Shown here: piece after piece, positions 14,771-22,006 of the stretch
Layout of the letters: each line of letters opens with the position of its first letter
Position numbering within the stretch: the stretch's first letter is position 1
Assembly: GCA_014925825.1 (NCBI GenBank)
Contig: JACGCK010000464.1
Span: forward strand, 1 to 22,006
Reading direction: 5' to 3'
Source: Pholiota molesta
Taxonomy: Eukaryota > Basidiomycota > Agaricomycetes > Agaricales > Strophariaceae
DNA: 22,006 nt
Translations under genes and position numbers: made by a program
The notes under the pieces: model-generated
The model's database searches: none
What the model saw: the letters and a program-made list of their open reading frames with translations, nothing else
Told to the model about the DNA's origin: nothing

Positions 14771-16662
14771 TTAGTTGGCGTTGACCGCGAGGTTCGCGAC
14801 ACCCTCCGCGACTTCCTCGATCGCGGTGGTCTCAATCAGTTTCGTGATCTGTATAACGAATAGTTTTTAGCCAGTAATTGAGGCTCGCTGGGCTGGAAAC
14901 GCACCTTGCCGATGGCAATTGTCCGGCCTTCGTCGCGCAGCGTGAAGCGGCCGAGCTGAGGATAGTCTGTGAAACGCTCGACGCAGACGGGCTCGGCGGT
15001 CTCGATGAGCGCGACGATCTTCTGACCCTTCTTGGCGAACTGGGGTGGCTTTTTGGACTTGCGGCCGGTGGCTTTGTCGAAGTAGTGCAGAAGGGCCTGG
15101 AGATAATTTAGACGTTATCTAAGAGCATGAAGCTAGAAAAGACGTACAGGGAGTGTGACTTCTTCTGAGAGCGTGTGGATATGCATGACGGCGGAATAAC
15201 CAGCGCAGATGATGCTCTTGTGTTCCAAGATCGCCAGCTGCGCCTCGAATTGCCGCACCGCGTGGATGGGCTTCGTTGGGCTGGTGAGCACAAATCCGGG
15301 GGAGATATCTTCGTCGTCGATACCGCGCAAACGGATGCGCACGTTGTCACCACAGAGCGCGCGGTTGACCTCCTCTTCGAGTTCTGTGTAGATCGCCGCG
15401 ACCTCGACGGGCGTTTTGTTCGGCATCAGGATGAGTGCGTCGCCCTTGCGGATGTGGCCTGACTCGATCTTGCCGACGACCACGGTGCCCATGTCCTTGT
15501 ATTTCTCTGAGACAGGCATCATTAGGGGCGAGTTGATCTTGCGCTCAATCATCGGCGTGTGGTCGAGATGCTCTAGGAAGGAGGGGCCCTCGTGCCAGGT
15601 GCAAACTTCCTTGGGGATGCGGTCCTTGAGGTTAACGCCAGTGTAGGCCGACACGGGGATGAAGGTGACGTCGGTCTTGGGGTTGAAGCCGGCGGCCTTG
15701 ATGAATGGCGTGAGCTTGTCCTTGATCTCGTCGTAACGGACTTTCTCCCAATTGACGGTGGGGTCATCCATTTTGTTGATGACGACGACGAGCTTGGTGA
15801 CACCCGCGGTCTTGACCAGCATGATGTGCTCACGGGTCTGACCGCCGCGCTCGAAGCCGGTCTCGAATTCGCCCTTGCGCGCGGAGATGACGAGGATCGC
15901 GATGTCGGCCTGTGCGGCGCCCGAGATCATGGAGGGGACGTAGGTTTTGTGGCCTGGCGCATCGAGGACGGTGTATCGGCGCGCTTCGGTTTCGAAGTAG
16001 GCACGGCCGACCTCGACAGTCTTGCCCTTGGCACGCTCTTGTGTGGTGGAGTCGAGGGCCCAGGATAGGTACCACGACTCACGACCAGCTTCCTTGGCAT
16101 CGCGTTCGTACTTTTCCATGGTGCGCTTATCGACCATTCCGGTGAGATAAAGCAGATTGCCGCCATGGTACTTTTTCCAGCGTCAACATGGCCGATGAAG
16201 ACGATGTTTAGATGTTCCTTGGCTGTGGCATGGAGTTTAGATAGATAGAAGCGCGATAGTAGCGATACGCACTGTTTCCATAGAGATCTTCAAGGGTAGA
16301 TTGGTCCGCAAGGGCTTTGACCTCTGCGGCGATCGCAGACGTGTCTGTTTTTGCCTTTTCAGTGGAGAATGTTTTGGAGGATGCGCCGGCGTCTGCCTTG
16401 ACGATCTTGGTGCAGCAGGCTTTGGTGGCTCGGCCACGGGCTTTGCAACGACAGCGGGGGCTGGAGGGGGACGGCGGCAGGCTGGGGCGGGGGTGCAGAT
16501 GAGCCGCCGATGTTGAGGGAGATGGTGGGTGCGGGGCGGGGGGCGACTGCCTGTTCTGGACGCTCAATGGGGGTGGTGGCGGGGTTGCTGGCTGTGAGGG
16601 GACGTCTGGGACAAAGCCTCTGCCGGGGATGAAGGAGAAGGCCCGGGATTGAGTCTGCTCAT
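14771..16662 (-). CDS. sup35: Translation termination factor eRF3 (Sup35/GSPT family GTPase)
   Basis: eRF3 is the GTPase that works with eRF1 to release the finished peptide at stop codons. Four exons: 16662-16273, 16222-15148, 15096-14905 and 14848-14771 (TAA), with 50-56 bp introns. The total is about 579 residues. G motifs are GHVDAGKST (G1), DAPGHKTYVP (G3) and NKMDD (G4), with SAYTG at the G5 position. eRF3-specific stretches separate it from eEF1A: ESWYLSWALDST, SARKGEFETGFE, ERKINSPLMMPVSEKYKDMG, and the C-terminal ALLHYFDKATGRKSKKPPQF. The N-terminal extension is only about 130 residues, Pro/Ala-rich, and includes RAFSFIPGRGFVP. It lacks the Gln/Asn-rich prion domain of yeast Sup35. 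The frame is broken by a missing base directly after the P-loop (about 16163), where ATGGCGGC should read as Met-Gly-Gly. There are further breaks in the GC-rich N-terminus (about 16410, 16455 and 16590, and probably near the start). Start is the first ATG, at 16662. Confidence 0.93.
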
Positions 16663-16758
16663 CGTGGTCAGGGAAAAGTTATCTCTGATCGGAGCCGCGC
16701 TACAAAGGGAATGTCACTTGATAATCACTCTGTCACACCTCCCCTCATCCCCGCCACC
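16663..16758. promoter_or_regulatory. Very short divergent promoter between eRF3 and SLA1
   Basis: Only 96 bp separate the two start codons. The SLA1 start lies in an ideal context (GCCACCATGC). No TATA box is obvious. Both 5' leaders and both core promoters must fit here, unless eRF3 starts further inside. Confidence 0.5.
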
Positions 16759-19700
16759 ATGCCCGCCGACGAACCAGACATCTATCTGGCCATCTCAAGG
16801 CCTCTTATGACTACGAGCCCCAGTCAGACGACGAAATTGCCATCAAGGAGGACCAGCTGCTTCTCCTCCTCGAGCGCGTGGACGATGAGTGCGTTCTTTC
16901 ACCCCTTACTCTCGCCCATCTCCGCACACTCACCATCCCCCCATATAGATGGTGGAAAGTGAAGATTAAAGCCACCAGGAGTCGGAGAGCCCTGCTGGGC
17001 TCGTTCCCGCAGCCTACGTCGAGCAGGTGCGTTGACGCTTCCGAACATACCGACCCACACATCATCCGTGTTCGAGCGCTCACCCCAACTCTGAACCTTC
17101 CAGGCCGAACACCTCCGTGGTGCGTGCGCTGTACGACTACGATGCCACCGCCCCCGGGAGCTCTCTCTTCACGAGGATGATGTGCTGTATGTCTTCGACA
17201 CCGAGGACGACTGGCTCCTCGTCCAGAACTCCAAGGATGGCGGCCATGCCGGCTACGTCCCCGGAAACTACGTCGAGGTCGTTGATGAGAACGAACCCCT
17301 GCTGCTGCCGCTGCGCCAGTGCCTGCACCCGCTCGCATCATCGTTCCCGACTCGGTGAGTACAACAAGATGCTGTCATAGCATTTACCTCGTGTTCATCA
17401 TCACCGTACCGTACAGCCTCCTCGTCCCGTTTCCACTTATGTCGACCCTGCTGACCGGGTGGCGCAGGCCAGAGGAGCCCCTGCTGCCGGTGACGACATC
17501 CAGACCTGGTCTGTGTCTGAGATCGATAAGAAGGGGAAGAAGAAGAAGGGCACCCTAGGAGTTGGCAATGGTGCTGTATTCTTTGCCAGTGAATCTGACA
17601 AGGTTTGTTTTCTTTATGCATCTCATGTCACTGATTGTCCTCGTTCCTTACTCTCTCTACCCATTTCCATTGTATTGTCATCCAGACGCCTGTACAGAAA
17701 TGGCAAACCAAAGATGTTACGGCAGTCTCCTCCGAGAAGTCCAAACACATTCGCGTTGACATTGATGGACCCACACCGACAAGCCTTCACTTCCACGCCG
17801 GATCCAAAGACAACGCGGATGCGATCATGGCCAAGCTTGAATCCTCCAAGGCCCTTTCGTCCCCTTCCTCCTCTTCTCCCCCCGTCGCGAAGAAGGCGTC
17901 GGTTCACTTCTCGTCAGCATCTCCTGTGATTATACCCGAACCAGATGAGGAGGATGATGGCGATATTGTCGATGATGAAGAAGAAGAAGAACAGGAAGAA
18001 CAGGAAGAAGAAGAGCCACCTCATGAGGAAGAAGCTCCTGTTCCGCAACGGCAACAATATGCCCCTCCACCGCGTGCGCCTCCCCCAGCTGCGCCACCTG
18101 CGGCAGTTGCAGATGAGGAGGAGGAGGAGGCATTGGCGCTGTACGATTTTACTGCGGATGGCGAAGACGAATTATCTGTTATGGAGGGCGAGAGGTTGGC
18201 AGTGCTTGAAAAGGATGGCGATGAGTGGTGGAAATGCAGGAATGCGAAAGGAAAGGAGGGTGTCGTGCCAGCATCATATCTCGAAGTGAGTTTTACTTTT
18301 GCCTGTAACGTTATCTGATATTCAATTCCGATTGCTTTGCAGGCCATCGCAGGCGGCGCCTCTTCTGCATCCAAGGGCGCAAACGCAGCAAACGCAGCGG
18401 CACGTGCAGCTGAGGCACGGAAGGCGGAGGAAGAAGAGGCCGAGCGAGCGCGTCGGCAGGCAGAGAAGGACGAGGCGGCAGCGAGGGCGACAGCGGCAGC
18501 GGCGCGCAAGGCCGAGGCGGCGGCGAAAGCAAAGCAAGCCGCACTTGCCTCTGAGGCGCAACGCCAGGCAAGAGTGGAGGCAGCAGCGAATGCGAGGGTT
18601 GCTTCTCCACCAGCAGAGTATGTCGTTTTTTTTATTTCTGTGTTCGATATGCATATTGACCTCCTTGCAGAAGGCAAAGTTCTCGTTCGGGTGGGACACC
18701 GAGGAACTCGAGTAGCGCTGGATCTGGGACCTCAAAGACTTCCAGTGATCTGAACCGTTCGTTTTTTTTTGTTTGACATGGATTGCTAATATATAATTAT
18801 TGACGCTATGCTGATCAACAGGTCCACTTCCAGAGAAGACCCGTGTATGGCACGACCGCAGCGGCCAATTCCGCGTGGAGGCTGCTTTCCTGGGATTCAA
18901 CAATGGCAAATTGCGCCTGCACAAGGTGAATGGAGTCATCGTCGAGGTGCCCTCTGAGAAGATGTCGCTCGATGACATGCGTTACGTGGAGCGGTGCCTC
19001 GAAAAGAACGCAAAGGCGCGCCCGGGCAGCGCGCCGCGTATCTCGGAGGACGATATCCCGCTGGCCCTCAGCAGACCCACGTCCATGTCATCTCCTCCGC
19101 AGCAGAGAACCGCCAGCGCTCCCCCGTCACAGAAGAGAGGCCCCAAGATCGACTGGTTCGACTTCTTCCTCTCTGCCGGATGCGACCTCGACGACTGTAC
19201 GCGCTACGCCGCCTCCTTCGAGCGCGATAAGATCGACGAGACCCTGTTGGCCGACATCACGGAGGGCACGATGCGCTCTCTCGGCCTGCGCGAGGGCGAC
19301 ATCATCCGCGTGAAGAAGGCTATCGAGAAGAGGAAGCCCGACGAGAACTTGAGCAAGCCGTCAGCGCATCTCCAGGACCAGTTGCGCAGGGACGAGGAGC
19401 TCGCGCGCCAGCTGCAGGCACAGGAGACCGGCGGCAAGAGCGCGCCGCACCTGTTCACGGAGCCCGGAGGCACGCTCAAACCGCGCAGAGGCCGGCCGCA
19501 GCCCAAGTCGAGCGTCCCATTGTCGCAGTGGACATCAAAGCGATCGCGACGCCCTCAAATCCTGTTCAGCGTACGGCATCGCCGCAGATTACACAGAGCC
19601 TGGGGCGCTAGCTCGACCGGGACGCCGGTGTTACCCGCGCGGCCTGGGTCTGCAGGCGCAGCCCCACTGGTTAGTAGGTTTGAAGATGACGCATGGACTA

Positions 19701-20881
19701 ACCGCCCGAGCTCGACGAAGCCTGTGAAGGCTGCGTCGCCAGCGCCAGCGCCCGCACCTGCACCTGCGCCCCAGCCCACTCCGACGGCCACAGTAGCACC
19801 GAATCCCCAACGCCTGCTCCTTCGGCGGCTCCTCAGGCACCAGCAACTACGGGCCCCCCTCACTCGCGAAGACAACTGAGTCCGATATATTGAGCAGCTT
19901 GCCAAGCTCAGCGTACTGCGTCAGAACTCAACACCTGCTCAACCTCCTCAGCAGCCACAGATGCAGCAAATGCAACAGACGCCATCGCCTGCGTTTAACG
20001 TGTCGCCAGGGATGGCCTGGGTCCGTCGCCGGTGCCAATGGGCCAACACTTCCTGAACCCACCTAGGATGTCGCCCGCTCCTCCGCCACAGCAACAGCAG
20101 CAACAGCAGCAGCAGCAGCAGCAGCAACCATATAACGGACCTCGCGGCCCATTTGCGCCCGTGCCCTCGAACCAGAGCCTGCTCCAGCCGCTGATACCCG
20201 TCCCGACGCAGCCCACGGGCTTCAATACCTTCATACCCACGAAAGCGCCCATGAACAACAACAGCCCATCCCCTTTCGGGAACACGCTCTCGCCGCCGGC
20301 GTTCCTATCGACGCAGCCGACGGGCTTTATGAACCAGCAGCCGCTCATGAGCCAGCCGACGGGGTTCAACGCTGGTTACAATCCCAGTCCCCAGCCATTG
20401 ATGTCGCAGCCGACGGGCGCCTTTGGAACTTCGGATCGATGCAGTCACCTTTCCAGAACCAGAATGGAAATGGTTATGGTGGAGGACCTATACAAAGTCG
20501 TAAGTATTGCTTGCAGACTTTGAGGTCAAGCGCATTAGCTAATGTCTTCATTATTTTATTCCATGTAGAAATGACGGGCTTCAATCCGCCCTTGAATCAA
20601 TCTATGTTTGGGCCTGGGCCAGCATCGCCGCCTCCTTTGCCTTCAAACCCATCTAACAGTACCTCACCTGCAAATGTCTTTGCGCAGATGAAGTCTGGCA
20701 CTTTTGCGAACGACAATGACAACCCTTCTCACGGATCTAATCCAGGTCAGTTAGTTTAATTTGTATCGCTGAACCTGAGCTCAAGTTATATTCCACAGGA
20801 CTCAACGGCCAGACTCCTGTCTGGGCCAAACGTATCAAGGTTATACTGGGTATTGAAATTAGGGCCTTCTATGAGCATTAA
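16759..20881 (+). CDS. sla1: SLA1-type actin-patch endocytic adaptor (three SH3, SHD1, SAM-like, Prk1-site repeats)
   Basis: Sla1 links cargo and clathrin coats to Las17/WASP and actin at endocytic sites. There are ten exons by splice sites (ends at 16888, 17026, 17354, 17602, 18285, 18617, 18756, 20499, 20745 and 20881; total about 1,180 codons). Domains in order: SH3-1 (KASYDYEPQSDDE...VPAAYVEQ), SH3-2 (VVRALYDYDATAPG...VPGNYVEVV), a pleckstrin-like region, an acidic Glu-run, SH3-3 (ALALYDFTADGEDE...VPASYLE), an Ala/Glu/Arg-rich helix, SHD1 (EKTRVWHDRSGQFRVEAAF), and SHD2/SAM-like (IDWFDFFLSAGCDLDD...VKKAIEK). A Pro/Gln-rich tail follows with Gln13 and five TG phosphosite motifs. The frame is perfect from 17417 to about 19510. 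One-base breaks occur near 16794, 16985, 17110, 17157, 17288, 19515, 19605, 19810-19870, 20010 and 20430, mostly at C or G runs. The last exon (ending IRAFYEH) is less certain. Confidence 0.92.
20089..20127 (+). repeat. CAG/CAA microsatellite encoding Gln13 in SLA1
   Basis: Thirteen consecutive Gln codons (CAG with three CAA interruptions) in the tail of SLA1, flanked by Pro-rich sequence. It is likely length-variable between strains. Confidence 0.85.
20200..20580 (+). other. Five Ark1/Prk1-type phosphorylation motifs in the SLA1 tail
   Basis: Motifs of the form [L/I/V]xxQxTG are encoded at 20200-20220 (VPTQPTG), 20305-20325 (LSTQPTG), 20344-20364 (LMSQPTG), 20398-20418 (LMSQPTG), and across the intron at 20490-20580 (IQSQMTG). 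In yeast, Ark1/Prk1 kinases phosphorylate LxxQxTG sites in Sla1 and Pan1 to disassemble endocytic coats. Confidence 0.75.
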
Positions 20882-20942
20882 TCCTGGACATTCTTGGAAA
20901 TATAAATAATACTATCATGACTACAACGGAGGATGGAACTGA

Positions 20943-22006
20943 TCATGTCTCAATGTCTACGATTCGCTTCACATAACCCACTCGTTCGAAATATGTTCTT
21001 AGTGCTTGTCGGATGTCTGCTGGTACGTCTCGTGACAAGAGGTCTGTGGCGAGTGGGTAAATCACAGAAAGGTATTGTGTGAACTGGTAATGCGAGAATT
21101 AGTATCATAAGTAATTGTGCAGCATAGAACTTACATCTTGTCGGTCGAATTTGCAGAATCCATCAAGAATTTCGGCGACGACAGGTGTCCACGCAAGGAT
21201 ATTCTTGCTCTGATTGTCAACCTTTAGCTTGTTAAAGTCTCGGAGGACTCCGACACCAAGTCTGATGAAAAGTTGTCAGCAGAAGGCCATCTACACCATT
21301 GTTGATATGCGTACGGTACTAAGCGCTCAGCGATTTGAGGACGTGCGGCTTGGTGCTCAGTCCGTGCATCATGATACATCCGCAGCAGCACATGGACTAA
21401 AGTAGCTGCGCTACTGGATTCTTGCTTCAATAGGTTGGGAAGATGTTTCATGAACCCTAAACGCGCATATAATATTGACAATTTGGGAGGGTTCATCCTG
21501 CACTTACCGACTTTCCAAAGACCAGTTCGGAGGTCTTTGTCCTCGTTGAATGACCCTTGCAAACTGATAGCTTTGATCAAGGACACTCATCATACGAAGG
21601 AGTTGGGCAGGTGGAATTGTGTTGTAGACGTCATCATTTCGAAGCAGGTCATTCGTGGTCTCGATCAGCAGCAGCTGAAGCACACATTTCACAATGATTT
21701 GCTTGAAAATCCTACGCCGGTCGGTAAGAGTGGCTTTGAGTTCTGGAGCTTTTGTAACTTCATTAGTTGGAGAAAGTGGGCTGGTAGGATGGCCAAGCCA
21801 TGTAATTCTACAGGAAGGGTTCATTAGCATGATATATACTTGATAATTGATTGAGGCATTACCAGGGTTCGATTCAGCCGACTCCGAGGGCTGTCGATTT
21901 CAACTCGAAGGCTTTCGTCGAACAATTGGTAGGGTGTCGTTGTTCGGAATAATCTAACGAAGGTAGTTGTTACCGCTCCCATCGTGCAGCACTGAGTTTG
22001 TTGACA
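20943..22006 (-). CDS. sec7: Sec7/BIG-type Arf guanine-nucleotide exchange factor, C-terminal part only
   Basis: Golgi Arf-GEFs of the Sec7/BIG family activate Arf1 for vesicle formation at the trans-Golgi. The catalytic Sec7 domain lies beyond the window; only the C-terminal HDS-type region is here. Exons (right to left): >22006-21863, 21807-21508, 21456-21315, 21261-21135 and 21083-20943 (TGA), with introns of 51-55 bp. Typical stretches are VRLFRTTTPYQLFDESLR, RRIFKQIIVKCVLQLLLIET, NEDKDLRTGLWKVGFMKHLP, LLKQESSSAATLVHVLLRMY, WTPVVAEILDGFCKFD and YPLATDLLSRDVPADIRQAL. The protein ends RIVDIET. Frame breaks are seen near 21560 (before FNEDKDL), near 21972 (WER-VTTTF), and probably around 21880. 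The stop is 61 bp from that of SLA1, convergent. Confidence 0.88.

Noticed and set aside
15592..16068. A 158-codon + strand frame opposite eRF3
   Set aside because: It is the antisense shadow of the conserved GTPase exon, with no family features of its own.
18021..18677. A 218-codon - strand Ala/Ser-rich frame
   Set aside because: It is a mirror of the Glu/Ala-rich helix of SLA1; the low complexity explains the open frame.
21863..21880. GGTTCGATTC, a tRNA B-box-like string
   Set aside because: It lies in SEC7 coding sequence, and no A-box or cloverleaf arms could be found around it. A similar GGTTCAAGTC near 9250 lies inside the orphan ORF.
1..22006. Programmed ribosomal frameshifting as the cause of the frame breaks
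   Set aside because: The breaks are numerous, spread over five unrelated genes, differ in sequence context and lack slippery-site/structure signatures. Random indels fit better.

Overview
The window is nuclear DNA from a filamentous basidiomycete, most likely a mushroom-forming agaricomycete. This rests on many short (about 50-75 bp) GT-AG introns, very compact spacing, and protein families that read as basidiomycete versions of conserved fungal genes. There is no sign of prokaryotic, viral or organellar DNA, and I found no mobile element, CRISPR array or convincing RNA gene.

Layout, left to right. (1) The 3' end of a Cdc24-type Rho guanine-nucleotide exchange factor (PB1 domain, + strand, 1-798). 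(2) A convergent Msy-type MscS mechanosensitive channel with an EF-hand (- strand, about 2120-5616). (3) A small charged coiled-coil-like protein in four exons (+, 6028-6667). (4) A long intronless, disordered orphan ORF of 774 codons with internal duplications (+, 7704-10028), bordered by gene-poor DNA. (5) The GINS subunit gene psf3 (+, 11781-12679, seven exons), whose promoter carries two ACGCGT cell-cycle boxes. (6) A convergent Pkr1-type V-ATPase assembly factor (-, 12728-13106), only 48 bp from psf3. (7) A divergent unrecognised 289-residue protein (+, 13276-14362). (8) Translation termination factor eRF3/Sup35 (-, 14771-16662). (9) A divergent SLA1-type endocytic adaptor (+, 16759-20881), 96 bp from eRF3. 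(10) A convergent, partial Sec7/BIG-type Arf exchange factor (-, 20943 to beyond the window end).

The genes are mostly housekeeping and do not form a functional cluster. Cdc24, SLA1 and Sec7 all serve polarity and membrane traffic. psf3 (replication), pkr1 (ER assembly of the V-ATPase), eRF3 (translation) and the channel (ER calcium and osmotic response) are unrelated neighbours arranged in alternating convergent and divergent pairs. I rebuilt psf3, pkr1, the 6028 gene and the 13276 gene by hand from splice sites. All four keep perfect reading frame, and none is visible as a single ORF.

A striking technical feature is that cdc24, the channel, eRF3, SLA1 and SEC7 each carry one to about ten single-base frame disruptions inside strongly conserved motifs, often in or next to homopolymer runs. 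The 6-14.4 kb interval is clean. Because several of these genes are normally essential, consensus indel errors are the likelier explanation than pseudogenes, but the sequence alone cannot prove it.
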